DNA of 47,605 nt from Pseudonocardia xinjiangensis (GCF_012911925.1 NZ_JAAXKY010000039.1:1-47605), one strand, 5' to 3'; numbered from the stretch's first letter, positions 23,980 through 33,455 are shown. Numbers and translations are program-made. The notes: generated by a model from the letters alone, not told the origin.

Positions 23980-25839
23980 TCAGGCATCATCTTGTGCCCG
24001 GGCGAGTCGATGTCCTCCCTCGGGAGTGCGAACGGCTCGGCCCGTCCCGGCCAGGTGCTCCAGCAGTGGCACGGCCACCCGGCGGCTCGTGCCGAGGGCC
24101 TGGCGGGCCGCGCTCAGCGTGAACTCGGGGCCGAGGCCCGCCAGCACCTCCACCGCGCGTGAGTCGGCGCCGGGAAGCAGCACGACGCCGTCCGCGAGCC
24201 GGATCAGCTCGCCCGCCCTGACGAGTGACGCGAGCTGGCGTGGCCCCAGGCCGAGCTCGGTCAGCCGGCCGGCCTCGGGTGCGGCGAACGGGCTGCGCTC
24301 CAGATCGGTGCGCAGCGCGTCCATGGCGGCGCGGACCGGAGCAGGCAGGGAGCGCGCAGCGGAGCGCACGACCCGCCCGTCGCGCAGCGCCAGGCCCGGG
24401 TCGGGGCCTGCCTGGGCAGCGTGCCGCAGCACGGCCTCGACCAGGCGTGGTTCGGGGAGCCCGGCGGCGCGCCGTGCGGCTTCGGTGGGCAGTCCGGGGT
24501 CGAGTGGGTCCGCGTTGTCGTGGTCCGTCACCGCGGCCACCAGCGTCGCAGCGATCTCGGTGGCCCGTGCCGGGTCCACCAGCCAGCCGGCTGCCCCGGG
24601 GGCCCTGTGCGCGGTCGTGTCGAGGTCGGCGGCGGTGACGCCCATGGCGAGCAGCTCCGCCCGCCGTGCGAAGCCCCGGCGGCCCAGCTCGGCTGCGGCC
24701 GACGCGACGCCGGTCATGGTGGCGAGCTCGCCGGCACGCCGGGCGGCGGCGCCCCGGCGGCGCAACGGCGGCGGCCGCACGTCCAGCACGGTCACCCCGG
24801 CGGTGACCAACCGGCGTCCGGGGTCGCGCAGCACCGCGCGGTCGCCGATCCGCAGCGGGAGGGGGTGGCGCAGCCGCAGCCGCACGGTGTCGGGGCCGAG
24901 CGGGCGGACCCGGGCCGTGACGGCCGCGGCGCCGATGTGCAGGCTCAGCTCCTCGGGCAGCTCGCCGGCGCCGGTGGAGCCGGCGGCCCGCACCTCGTGC
25001 AGGCGCACGTCGAGCAGGTCGGTGGCGAGCCAGGCGCCGGGTGTGAGCAGCGCGTCGCCGCGCGTCACGGCCTCCCGTGGCAACCCGCGCAGGTTCACCG
25101 CCACCCGGGACACACCGCGCGTCTCCGGGACGGCCGCGCCCAGGCTCTGCAGGGCACGGACGCCCACGCTCCGGACGCCGTCGGCCGTGGCGAGCTCCAG
25201 CTCGTCGCCCACCCGGATGCGGCCGGCGCCGAGAGTGCCGGTGACGACGGTGCCGGCGCCGCGGATGGTGAACGCCCGGTCCACCCAGAGGCGGACGTCC
25301 GCCGCGACGTCCGGGGCCGGCAGGGCACTGACGAGGTCGTCCAGCGCGCGGCGCAGCTCGTCCATGCCGGCTCCGGTGGCGGCCGAGACGCAGACCGTGC
25401 GCAGCCCGGCCAGTGGCGTGCCCGCCAGGTGCTCCAGTGCCTCGTCGCGGGCCAGCTCCGGTTCCATCAGGTCGCTGCGGGTGATGACCAGCAGACCGTC
25501 CCGCACACCGAGGGCGCAGAGCGCGTCGACGTGCTCAGCCGACTGGGGCATCCACCCCTCGTCGGCGGCCACCACGAGCAGCACGGCGGGCACCGGCCCG
25601 ACCCCGGCCAGCATGGTCGTGACGAAGCGTTCGTGGCCGGGGACGTCGACGAACGCCACCGTGGCTCCCGACGGGAGCTCCGTCCAGGCGAAACCCAGGT
25701 CGATGGTCATGCCGCGGCGGCGTTCCTCGGCCCACCGGTCCGGCTCCATCCCGGTGAGCGCGCGGACCAGCGTCGACTTGCCGTGGTCGACGTGCCCGGC
25801 GGTCGCCACCACGGCCGGGGCCCCCGTGTTACCGGGCAC
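23980..25839 (-). CDS. selB: SelB, selenocysteine-specific elongation factor
   Basis: The 619-residue protein has an EF-Tu-like GTPase domain with GHVDHGKSTL (P-loop), the switch segment RRRGMTIDLGFAW, DVPGHERF and the guanine motif near ITRSDL. Domains 2 and 3 follow, then winged-helix repeats in the C-terminal 200 residues, which bind the SECIS RNA. SelB carries Sec-tRNA to UGA codons with an adjacent SECIS. The GTG at 25839 overlaps the selA stop by 11 bp, so translation is coupled. Its likely client is the formate dehydrogenase alpha gene in this window. Confidence 0.96.
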   Translation of the reverse strand: MPGNTGAPAVVATAGHVDHGKSTLVRALTGMEPDRWAEERRRGMTIDLGFAWTELPSGATVAFVDVPGHERFVTTMLAGVGPVPAVLLVVAADEGWMPQSAEHVDALCALGVRDGLLVITRSDLMEPELARDEALEHLAGTPLAGLRTVCVSAATGAGMDELRRALDDLVSALPAPDVAADVRLWVDRAFTIRGAGTVVTGTLGAGRIRVGDELELATADGVRSVGVRALQSLGAAVPETRGVSRVAVNLRGLPREAVTRGDALLTPGAWLATDLLDVRLHEVRAAGSTGAGELPEELSLHIGAAAVTARVRPLGPDTVRLRLRHPLPLRIGDRAVLRDPGRRLVTAGVTVLDVRPPPLRRRGAAARRAGELATMTGVASAAAELGRRGFARRAELLAMGVTAADLDTTAHRAPGAAGWLVDPARATEIAATLVAAVTDHDNADPLDPGLPTEAARRAAGLPEPRLVEAVLRHAAQAGPDPGLALRDGRVVRSAARSLPAPVRAAMDALRTDLERSPFAAPEAGRLTELGLGPRQLASLVRAGELIRLADGVVLLPGADSRAVEVLAGLGPEFTLSAARQALGTSRRVAVPLLEHLAGTGRAVRTPEGGHRLARAQDDA

Positions 25840-27172
25840 GACCTGCTCCCACGGCGAGCACCGCGGCGGCGAGCTCCTGGTCCGCCTCCACGGGCAGGGC
25901 TCGCAGGTCGAGCAGGCAGCGGCCGTGCTCGACCCGGCCGAGCACCGCGGGCTCGCCTGCCCGCAGAGCGGCCGCGTAACGCTCGGGCAGGGCAACCGCG
26001 GCGCTGGCGAGAGTGACGCCGGGCGCGCCACCGCCCCCCACGGTGGCGGCGGACCCGACCGCGGTGGCCTCGACACCGGCGGCGGTGAGCGATCCGGCCA
26101 GCCTCTCGGCCCGGCCGCGCAGGACGGCCGGGTCGGCGTCGAGGGCGGCCCGGGTGGGGGAGACGGGGCCGCGGAGGGTGGCCTCGAACGCCGCCAGGGT
26201 GAGCTTGTCCACCCGCATCGCCCTGGCCAGCGGGTGGCGCCGGATCCGCTGCACGAGCTCGGCCCCCTCACCGGGGGCACCGAGCAGCAGTCCGGCCTGC
26301 GGGCCCCCGAGCAGCTTGTCGCCCGACGCCGTGACGAGCGTGGCGCCTGCGGCGAGCGCACCTGCCGCGTCGGGCTCGTCGGGCAGCAGCGGGTGCGGGG
26401 TGAGCAGCCCGGATCCGATGTCGGCCACCACCGGCACCCCGAGGCCGGTCAGCTCCTCGATACCGACGGAACGGGTGAACCCGGTGACGACGAAGTTCGA
26501 CGGGTGCACCTTGAGGATCAGCGCGGTGTCGTCACCCACCGCGGCGGCGTAGTCGGCGCGGCTCACCCGGTTGGTGGTGCCGACCTCCCGCAGGCGCGCG
26601 CCGGTGGCCGTGAGCAGGTCGGGGATGCGGAACCCGTCACCGATCTCCACGAGCTCCCCGCGGGCGATGACGATCTCCCGGCGCCCGTCACCACCACCGG
26701 CGGCCAGCGTGACGGCCACCAGGGCCAGCGCGGCGGCGCCGTTGTTCACCAGGTGCGCCGCGGCGGCCCCCGGGACGGCCGAGAGCAGGGCGTCGATGGC
26801 GGCGTTGCCGCGGGGGCCCCGTCCGCCGGTGCCGAGGTCGAGCTCGACGTCGCAGGTCCCGGCGGCCAGGTCCAGCGCCGCGCGGGCGGCGGCGGAGAGC
26901 GGGGCGCGGCCGAGGTTGGTGTGCAGCAGCACCCCGGTGGCGTTCAGCACCGGCCGCAGCCCGGTAGCGGTGTCCGGCAGGGAGGCGAGCACGGCGCCGA
27001 CCACGGCCTCGTGGTCGACCGGCAGCTCGCCCCGCCGGGCGCGGTCCTGCGCGGCGGCGACCGTCGCCTTCACGAGGTCACGGCCGAGCCGGTCCACCGC
27101 GGCGGCGATGCGTGGTTCGGCGAGCACCGTGTCGGTGCGCGGTACCCCGCGGCGCGGGTCCACCCTGGTCAC
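25829..27172 (-). CDS. selA: SelA, L-seryl-tRNA(Sec) selenium transferase
   Basis: The 447-residue PLP enzyme shows the SelA segments VLNATGVLLHTNLGRAPLS, KVHPSNFVVTGFT, VADIGSGLL and SGDKLLGGPQAGLLLG, the last holding the PLP lysine. SelA turns Ser-tRNA(Sec) into Sec-tRNA(Sec) using selenophosphate made by SelD. The GTG at 27172 has TAGGGT 6 nt upstream, suggesting a leaderless transcript and a promoter for selA-selB. The gene order is divIVA-like, selA, selB on the minus strand, with selD divergent from the divIVA-like gene. Confidence 0.96.
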   Translation of the reverse strand: MTRVDPRRGVPRTDTVLAEPRIAAAVDRLGRDLVKATVAAAQDRARRGELPVDHEAVVGAVLASLPDTATGLRPVLNATGVLLHTNLGRAPLSAAARAALDLAAGTCDVELDLGTGGRGPRGNAAIDALLSAVPGAAAAHLVNNGAAALALVAVTLAAGGGDGRREIVIARGELVEIGDGFRIPDLLTATGARLREVGTTNRVSRADYAAAVGDDTALILKVHPSNFVVTGFTRSVGIEELTGLGVPVVADIGSGLLTPHPLLPDEPDAAGALAAGATLVTASGDKLLGGPQAGLLLGAPGEGAELVQRIRRHPLARAMRVDKLTLAAFEATLRGPVSPTRAALDADPAVLRGRAERLAGSLTAAGVEATAVGSAATVGGGGAPGVTLASAAVALPERYAAALRAGEPAVLGRVEHGRCLLDLRALPVEADQELAAAVLAVGAGRAR

Positions 27173-27236
27173 TGCAGCACCCTACGACCAGGCGTCGCGG
27201 CCCGTATCCCGAGCGGTGCGTGGCCGGGGGCGCAGG

Positions 27237-28070
27237 TCAGCCGACGGTCGACCGCTCGCGCGGCGTGGGCCGTGCGGTGCGGCTCTCCGCGTCCCCCTCG
27301 GCGTCGTTGGCGAATGCCGTGGAGTCCGGGTTGGTGCTCAGCTCGGTGCCGAGCAGCTTGTGCAGCCTGCCCATCTCGGTGCGCACGCCCTCGTGCAGCG
27401 TCCCGAGGCGCCGCAGCTCCTGCTCGGCCACCTCGCGCCGGCGCTTGAGGTCCTGCTCGCTGCGCTGGCGCACCTCGTCGGCGCGGTTCTGGGCCTCGTT
27501 GAGCACCGCGTCGGCGGCGTGCCGGGCGTCGTCGGTGATGCGGGCGGCGTCGTCGCGGGCGGCCGCGAGGGTGGCGGCGGCCTGCTGCTCGCGCTCCTGC
27601 AGGGCCACGTTGCGCTGGGTCGCCTCCTGGTCCAGCTCGGCCGACCGGGCGATCAGCGCCTGCTCCACCTCGTGCCGGTGCCGCTCGGCGTCGGCACGGG
27701 CCTGCTCGACCAGGGCGGTGGCCTCGTTGGCGGCGCGGTTGCGGACGTCGGCGGCCTCGCGCTCGGCAAGGCGGAGGATCTTCTCGGCGCGGAACCCGAA
27801 GCTCTCCTGGGACATGGGCGCCTCGCCCTGGGCCGCCGCACGGGCCCGCATCTCCTTCTCGGTGGCGCGGGCGTGCTGCTCGGCGCCCTGGCGCGCTGCC
27901 TCGGCGGTGGCCAACCGGTCCCGGAGCTCCCGCATCTGTGCGTCGACCTGGTCGCGGTCGTACCCGCGCCGGACCACGTCGAACGAGGCCCCGCCGGGGG
28001 ACGGACTGCTGCTTCCGGCGCTCTGCACGTTCGGGATGCCGTGAGCGGAGTTCTGGGAGCTGATCGTCAC
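27237..28070 (-). CDS. DivIVA-domain coiled-coil protein
   Basis: The 277-residue protein has a DivIVA-type N-terminal motif (FDVVRRGYDRDQVDAQMRELRDRLATAE, about residues 30-57). A long Ala/Glu/Arg-rich coiled coil follows to about residue 245, then a disordered tail. Such proteins organise cell poles, septa or polar growth in actinobacteria; this one is shorter and more charged than canonical Wag31/DivIVA and may be a cytoskeletal paralog. The start is a GTG at 28070. It lies between selA and selD with no obvious functional link to selenium, separating the Sec genes. Confidence 0.85.
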   Translation of the reverse strand: MTISSQNSAHGIPNVQSAGSSSPSPGGASFDVVRRGYDRDQVDAQMRELRDRLATAEAARQGAEQHARATEKEMRARAAAQGEAPMSQESFGFRAEKILRLAEREAADVRNRAANEATALVEQARADAERHRHEVEQALIARSAELDQEATQRNVALQEREQQAAATLAAARDDAARITDDARHAADAVLNEAQNRADEVRQRSEQDLKRRREVAEQELRRLGTLHEGVRTEMGRLHKLLGTELSTNPDSTAFANDAEGDAESRTARPTPRERSTVG

Positions 28071-28200
28071 GGCGCGTAGCCTGTTCGTCCGAACGGGCGA
28101 GTTCTACGAACGATCGGTGGACGGGCGATTTGGTGCGATGGGCGGTTTCACCCGTTCCGTCCCACCTGCTGCCGCCGTCCGGGCGACCTAGTCTCTGAGC
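28071..28200. promoter_or_regulatory. Divergent promoter region, divIVA-like / selD
   Basis: Reading right, TAGTCT (28189-28194) lies 6 nt before the selD ATG, indicating a leaderless transcript. An inverted repeat GTTCGT-CC-GAACGG (imperfect) lies near 28084, close to the divIVA-like start. No -35 box is evident. Confidence 0.5.
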
Positions 28201-29235
28201 ATGTCCGACGCCACGATCGTCCGCCGTCTCACGCAGTTCAGCCACGGTGCGGGGTGCGCGTGCAAGCTCGCACCGGGAGACCTCGCGCAGGTGCTGCGCA
28301 CGCTGACCCCGCAGAGCCATCCGGACCTGCTCGTCGGCACCGAGACCGGTGACGACGCGGCCGTGTGGCGGCTGGACGCCACCCGCGCGCTGGTGGCCAC
28401 CACCGACTTCTTCACCCCGCTGGTCGACGACCCGCGCACCTGGGGCCGGATCGCCGCCCAGAACGCGGTGTCGGACGTGTACGCGATGGGTGGGCGCCCG
28501 CTGTTCGCGCTGAACCTCGTGGCGTGGCCCTCGTCGGAGCTGCCGACGTCGATGCTCGCCGAGGTGCTGGCCGGCGGGGCGGAGATCGGCGCGGAGAACG
28601 GGTTCGCGGTCGTCGGCGGCCACAGCGTGGACGACCCGGAGCCCAAGTACGGGCTCGCCGTGGTGGGCGAGGTGCACCCCGACCGGATCCTCACCAACGC
28701 CGGCCTGCGCGACGGGGACGTGCTGGTGCTCACCAAGGCACTCGGGGTCGGGGTCGCCACCACCGCGATCAAGGCGGGCACGGCGTCGGCCGACGTGCAG
28801 GAGGCGGCGATCGCGTCGATGACCACGAGCAACGCCGCCGCCGCGGCGGCCGCTGTGGCAGCGGGTGCCACCGGCTGCACCGACGTCACCGGGTTCGGGC
28901 TGCTCGGGCACCTGTCGAAGATGACGGCCGCGTCCGGCGTCGACGTGGAGATCGACGTGGCGGCGGTTCCGTTCCTGCCCGGTACGCGCGAGCTCGCCGA
29001 GGCCGGGACGATCCCGGGCGGCACGCGGCGCAACCGGGACTGGGTGGCGCCGTCGGTGGATCCCGGCCGGTTCGCGGAGCTGGACGTCCTGCTGCTCGCC
29101 GACGCCCAGACCTCCGGCGGCCTGCTGTTCGGGGCCGCCCCGGAGCAGGCGGCGGCGGCCGTGGCCCAGCTGGGCCACCCGGCCGCGGTGATCGGCCGGG
29201 TGCATCGGGGTACGGGCCGTATCGCCCTGCGCTGA
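28201..29235 (+). CDS. selD: SelD, selenophosphate synthetase
   Basis: The 344-residue protein begins with the active-site segment HGAGCACKLAP: Cys19 and Lys22 correspond to the catalytic Cys/Lys of the family's GCGCK motif. The selenocysteine seen in some SelD proteins is replaced here by ordinary cysteine, with no in-frame UGA. Other motifs are GDDAAVW, TTDFFTPLVDDP, GGHSVDDPEPKYGLAVVG and TDVTGFGLLGHL. It makes selenophosphate from selenide and ATP for SelA. TAGTCT 6 nt before the ATG supports the start. It converges on the CYP102 gene, 30 nt away. Confidence 0.96.
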   Translation: MSDATIVRRLTQFSHGAGCACKLAPGDLAQVLRTLTPQSHPDLLVGTETGDDAAVWRLDATRALVATTDFFTPLVDDPRTWGRIAAQNAVSDVYAMGGRPLFALNLVAWPSSELPTSMLAEVLAGGAEIGAENGFAVVGGHSVDDPEPKYGLAVVGEVHPDRILTNAGLRDGDVLVLTKALGVGVATTAIKAGTASADVQEAAIASMTTSNAAAAAAAVAAGATGCTDVTGFGLLGHLSKMTAASGVDVEIDVAAVPFLPGTRELAEAGTIPGGTRRNRDWVAPSVDPGRFAELDVLLLADAQTSGGLLFGAAPEQAAAAVAQLGHPAAVIGRVHRGTGRIALR

Positions 29236-29265
29236 ACCCGACCTGCGCCGGCCGGCACCCGGGGC

Positions 29266-32200
29266 TCAGCCGCCCCAGATGTCCTCCAGGAACCGGTTCG
29301 AGCTGCGGAGCCCGGCCAGCCAGGCCGCGGCGTCCGCCGCTCCCGCGCTCGTGCGGTCCATGAAGATCTGCTGCAGTGCGGTCCGCACGGCGGGCGCCAT
29401 GGTGCCGGCGTTGCCGCAGACCAGCACCACACCGTCCTCCTGCAGGAGCTGCCACACCTCGGCGGCGCAGTCGACCATCGCGTCCTGGACGTACCGGCAG
29501 CGCCCGTCCGCCCGCGAGAAGGCGTTCTCCACCCGCACCACGCCCTGCTGCTCGAACCGCTGCAGCTCGTCGGCGTAGAGCAGGTCGCTGTCCGCGCGGC
29601 GGCAGCCGAAGAACAGCAGCGACCGCGCGATCGGTACCCCCTGTTCCTGCAGGACCGCCCGCTCCTGCAGGAACCCGCGGAACGGCGCGAGACCCGTTCC
29701 GGCGCCGACCATGATCATCGGCACGTGCGGGTTCTCCGGCGGCCGGAACGGGATCGACGGCTCGCGGACGAACACGAAGGCCGTGCCCTTCTCGGGCACG
29801 GCCGCCAGGTGCCCCGAGCAGACGCCGGTGAAGGTGCCCACCCCCGACCGGGCCGGCCCGCGGAGCACGCCCGCGGTGATGCTGGCGACCCCCGCGTCCG
29901 CCATCGGCGACGAGGAGATCGAGTAGTAGCGCGGGCGCAGCGGCGGCAGCATGTCGAGGAACACCTCGAACGGCACCTCGCAGGCCGGGAACGCGTCGAG
30001 CAGGTCGAGCACCGACCGGTTGGGCTCGTACACGTGCTCGGTGTAGGCGGCGTGGGACTGCTCGTCGTCGCCGGTCAGGGACTCGAGCTGGGCCTTCTGC
30101 CCCGGATCGGTGGTGTAGCGGGCGAGGGTCTCGATGTCGTCGCGGGCGGCCACGTCCTGCAGCTCGACGCAGCTGCCGAGCACCCCGAGCAAGGGCGCAG
30201 GCTCCTCGATCGGCAGGTGGGTGTGTGAGCCGCTGCGGGGGATGATCGTGACGTACTGCCCGGCGTCCAGCCCGAAGCGCGTCATCACCCGGCGGATCAG
30301 GTCGATGTTGTTGCGCGGGAGCACGCCGAGGTGGTCACCGGCGCGGTAGACCATCTCCGGCGGCAACGCGATCTCGACGTGGCGGGTGGAACGCTCCGCC
30401 GGCTTGCCGTTGCTGCCCAGCAGCAGCTCACGGTTCTCGGTGATCCGTCCCGGGCGGGCCCGGTAGGACATGATCACCGGGTTGGTCAGCTGCCGGTTGG
30501 TCAGCGTGATCGCCAGCCGTGGACCGGTGTCGACCGCGGCACCGACCTCGGCAGGCAGGTCGAGCGCGGCGGCGAGGTCGGACCAGAGGTCGCCGTGCCA
30601 GTCGCGGTACTGCGCGTCGAAGTCCCCGGCGGCGTTGCCCTCGCCCCTGCGGTGCACGCGGCGCCCGCCGTGGGCCTCGAGCTGCTCGTCCAGCATCGTG
30701 GGCACCGACTGGTAGGTGCTGGCCCACTCCGTGTTGCCGCAGCCGAAGACGCTGTACGTGACGCCGTCGGCGGCACCGTCGCCCGCGCCGCTGATCCAGC
30801 GGCAGAACGCGGCCGCGTTGTCCGGCGGGGTCCCGTTGTAGGACGAGGACACGACCACCGCGGCTCCGCCCGCGGGCAGGTCGTCGACGTGGTCGTCGAG
30901 CGCGCCCAGCGTCACGTCGAAGCCGCGTTCCGCGCCCTCCTGCGCCAGCCGCGTGGCGATGCCCTCGGCCGTACCGAGGTTCGAGCCGAACAGCACCGAC
31001 AGCGGGGTGCCGTGCCGGGCCACCACCGGGGCGGGCGCCGCGGCCGGCGCCGCGGCGGCGGACCCGGTCAGCGCGTCCGCGTCGGCAGCCGCCGGCGGCG
31101 CCGCCCGCTCGATGCGCACGTCGGTGCGGGGCCGGACCTGGATGCGGAAGTCGTCCGGCTTGACGGTCAGCGTCGTCTTGGTCTTCAGCTGGTAGTTCAG
31201 GTGGTCGACGAGCTCGAACCGCTGCAGCAGCATGCCGAGCACGAGCACGGCCTCCTGCAGCGCGAACTGCCGCCCGATGCAGGCCCGCTGGCCGGTGCCG
31301 AAGGGCTTGTAGACGTTCGGAGGGAGCTGGGAGAACCGCTCCGCCGCCATGTGGTCCGGGTTGAAGTCGTGGGCGTCGGGACCCCACACCGACTCCTGGC
31401 GTTGCAGCGCCGGGATCACCACGGTGAGCGTCGTGCCTGCGGGGATCGCGTACCGGCCGCCGATCACGGTGTCCTCGTACGGGGTGCGGCTGAAGGCGGG
31501 TGCCGTGGGCCAGAGCCGCAGCGTCTCGTCGAGCACCTGCCGGATGTAGCGCAGCCGCTGCACCTGCTCGAACGTCGGCCACGCCGAGGTGCCGAGCACC
31601 TCGTCGGCCTCCGCGCGCGCCCGGTCCATCGCCGCCGGGTCCTTGAGGAGGTAGTTGACGGCGAAGGAGAGCAGCCCCGATGTCGTCTCGTGGCCGGCGA
31701 TGAGGAACGTGATGCACTGCGCGCGGATGTTGGCGTCGGGCAACCCCTCCCCGCTCTGCTTGTCCACGCCGACGAGCATCCGGCCGAGCAGGTCGGTGGT
31801 GTCGGCGGCGTCGCCCTGGGCGCGGCGCTCGGCGATGAGGTCGTCGACCAGGTTGTCCATGAAGGCCTGGTCCTCCTCCGCCTGGCGCTGGGCCCGGATC
31901 CGCAGCCGCGACTGGAGCTTCAGCTGCCGGGTCCGGGTCTGGGCCTCGGTGAGGGTGCGGACCATCGCCTCGACGAAGGGGTGCGGGGTGTCGCGGTAGA
32001 ACGAGTTGAACCGGTAGCCGAACCCGCACAGCGCGATCGTGTCGAGCGTCAGACGGGTCATGTCCGCGGGTACGTCGACGTCCTCACCCGGGTTGAGCCG
32101 TCCCCACTTCTCCATCAGCTGGTCGGCGATGTCGAGCATCTTCGGCATGTAGTCGCGCATCGCCTGCAGGCTGAACGGCGGCATCAGGATGTTGTGCGCG

Positions 32201-32511
32201 CGGTGCCACAGCGGGTCGTCGGTGCTGGAGGTGAACAGCCCGTTCGACAGGCCGCCCCGGCGCAGGTTCGACAGCCCGCCGCCGACCTGCTTGTCGAACC
32301 GCTGGTCGTCGCAGATCTCGTCCACGAGCTCGGGGCCGGACACGAACAACCGCACGCCACCGGGGACGGTGAGCTTGTACAGCGGCCCGTACTCGTCGGC
32401 CATCCGTATCAGCGCGTCGATGGGGTGAGCGGCGTCGAGGTCGAAGACGTTGCCCAGCAGCGGGATCCCGCGGGGGCCGGGGATCTCGTCGATGCCGATC
32501 GGTGCGTTCAT
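29266..32511 (-). CDS. CYP102-type self-sufficient P450 (P450-FMN-FAD reductase fusion)
   Basis: The 1,081-residue protein resembles Bacillus P450 BM3. The P450 domain (about 1-470) has LIAGHETTSGLL in helix I, the EALR-like DETLRLWPTAPAF, and heme-binding FGTGQRACIGRQ with Cys411. A Pro/Ala linker leads to an FMN flavodoxin domain (VLFGSNLGTAEGIATRL) and an FAD/NADPH reductase domain (RYYSISSSP, GAGTGLAPFRGFLQE). CYP102 enzymes hydroxylate fatty acids near the omega end with NADPH. The BM3 residues Arg47 and Tyr51, which anchor the substrate carboxylate, appear as Gly and Phe (PGGVRLF), so preference may differ. The ATG overlaps the upstream membrane-protein stop (ATGA). Confidence 0.95.
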   Translation of the reverse strand: MNAPIGIDEIPGPRGIPLLGNVFDLDAAHPIDALIRMADEYGPLYKLTVPGGVRLFVSGPELVDEICDDQRFDKQVGGGLSNLRRGGLSNGLFTSSTDDPLWHRAHNILMPPFSLQAMRDYMPKMLDIADQLMEKWGRLNPGEDVDVPADMTRLTLDTIALCGFGYRFNSFYRDTPHPFVEAMVRTLTEAQTRTRQLKLQSRLRIRAQRQAEEDQAFMDNLVDDLIAERRAQGDAADTTDLLGRMLVGVDKQSGEGLPDANIRAQCITFLIAGHETTSGLLSFAVNYLLKDPAAMDRARAEADEVLGTSAWPTFEQVQRLRYIRQVLDETLRLWPTAPAFSRTPYEDTVIGGRYAIPAGTTLTVVIPALQRQESVWGPDAHDFNPDHMAAERFSQLPPNVYKPFGTGQRACIGRQFALQEAVLVLGMLLQRFELVDHLNYQLKTKTTLTVKPDDFRIQVRPRTDVRIERAAPPAAADADALTGSAAAAPAAAPAPVVARHGTPLSVLFGSNLGTAEGIATRLAQEGAERGFDVTLGALDDHVDDLPAGGAAVVVSSSYNGTPPDNAAAFCRWISGAGDGAADGVTYSVFGCGNTEWASTYQSVPTMLDEQLEAHGGRRVHRRGEGNAAGDFDAQYRDWHGDLWSDLAAALDLPAEVGAAVDTGPRLAITLTNRQLTNPVIMSYRARPGRITENRELLLGSNGKPAERSTRHVEIALPPEMVYRAGDHLGVLPRNNIDLIRRVMTRFGLDAGQYVTIIPRSGSHTHLPIEEPAPLLGVLGSCVELQDVAARDDIETLARYTTDPGQKAQLESLTGDDEQSHAAYTEHVYEPNRSVLDLLDAFPACEVPFEVFLDMLPPLRPRYYSISSSPMADAGVASITAGVLRGPARSGVGTFTGVCSGHLAAVPEKGTAFVFVREPSIPFRPPENPHVPMIMVGAGTGLAPFRGFLQERAVLQEQGVPIARSLLFFGCRRADSDLLYADELQRFEQQGVVRVENAFSRADGRCRYVQDAMVDCAAEVWQLLQEDGVVLVCGNAGTMAPAVRTALQQIFMDRTSAGAADAAAWLAGLRSSNRFLEDIWGG

Positions 32512-33239
32512 GGTGTCCCTTCTGTCGGCGGGCGCACCAGCAGCAGGATGCTCACGGCGAGCACCCAGGCTGGGAACACCAGCAGGATTCCGGGGTGGTA
32601 GGTCACGCTGACCAGCAGGAACGCCGCGATGACGTAGCTCAGCGCGGCTACCCACCGCGGCAGGAGCCCGGCGGTCCAGGCCAGCCTGGTTGTCGTGATC
32701 ATGTACATGCCGGCGGCCCGGACGCCGTAGACGAAGACCATCGCGTAACCGACGGCCGACAGGGCGCGGGCGACGTCGGGCGGTGGCAGGGGGGCGGGGG
32801 AGAGCTGTGACAGCAGGGCCACCGCCCCGACGGCGGCCGCTCCGGTGAAGAGCGTGCCGACGAACAGGACGCCCGAGGCCAGCTGCAGCCAGTGCGGGAT
32901 CTGCGACCACGACCCCGGCCGGAGCACCTGCAGCAGCGTCCGGGTCGCGATCATGTGCCAGAGACCGGCGATGCCCGCGAACGGGACGATGTAGAGGCCC
33001 AGCGCGACCAGCACGTCCCGGGAACCGGCCGTGTAGAACGCGACGTAGTCCGAGTCCGGCGCGGAGAGCCCCGGAACCTGGTGGACCAGCACCAGGCCGG
33101 CGGTGAACAGCAGCGCGAACACCACCCCCGACACCCCGGCCATCCGGGCGTGCCCCGCGCCGCGCGCGTCGGCGGTGGTGGGCCCGTCCGTGGTGCCGTC
33201 CGTCGTGGTCACGATCGTCCGTCGCGCCGCTGACCGCAT
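32508..33239 (-). CDS. Six-helix membrane protein coupled to CYP102
   Basis: This 243-residue protein has about six hydrophobic segments and no recognised catalytic motif; I cannot assign a family with confidence. The sequence resembles small unknown actinobacterial membrane proteins (GVSGVVFALLFTAGLVLVH, YVIAAFLLVSVTYHPGILLVFPAW). GAGGAG lies 7 nt before the ATG at 33239. Its stop overlaps the P450 ATG by 4 bp (ATGA), so the two proteins are made together; it may deliver a membrane lipid substrate, protect against it, or export a product (inference). Confidence 0.8.
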   Translation of the reverse strand: MRSAARRTIVTTTDGTTDGPTTADARGAGHARMAGVSGVVFALLFTAGLVLVHQVPGLSAPDSDYVAFYTAGSRDVLVALGLYIVPFAGIAGLWHMIATRTLLQVLRPGSWSQIPHWLQLASGVLFVGTLFTGAAAVGAVALLSQLSPAPLPPPDVARALSAVGYAMVFVYGVRAAGMYMITTTRLAWTAGLLPRWVAALSYVIAAFLLVSVTYHPGILLVFPAWVLAVSILLLVRPPTEGTP

Positions 33240-33283
33240 CGAGGCTCCTCGCGGGACCGGACCGCGTCACAGTCGACTTCTGC

Positions 33284-33299
33284 ATGACCGGCTGGTCAT
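33284..33299. promoter_or_regulatory. TetR-type operator upstream of the P450 operon
   Basis: ATGACC-GGCT-GGTCAT is a perfect 6-bp inverted repeat with a 4-bp centre, a layout common for TetR-family repressors. It lies 45 bp before the membrane-protein ATG and 157 bp before the cysteine desulfhydrase start, in a 216-bp divergent region. No TetR gene is in the window. Many bacterial CYP102 genes are controlled by local TetR-type repressors. Confidence 0.5.
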
Positions 33300-33455
33300 T
33301 GAAACGATACGTCCCGTAACTGGTCCTACGGGCGTCCCCGGGCCTGGTCAATGGCTCGGCGGGAAGTTGGGCCGTTGGTGGGGTGCACCACCGGGCGGCG
33401 GTAATCAGCGGCGACCCGTGCCGGGCGCCGTCGGCAGGGACTAGCGTCGCGAGCC

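Noticed and set aside
23486..27448. Plus-strand frame of 1,320 codons opposite selA-selB
   Set aside because: It is antisense to two clear genes, rich in Arg, Ser and Pro and without motifs, as expected for a shadow frame in GC-rich DNA.
28201..28270. Selenocysteine in SelD itself
   Set aside because: The active site reads GCACK with ordinary Cys codons; there is no in-frame TGA.
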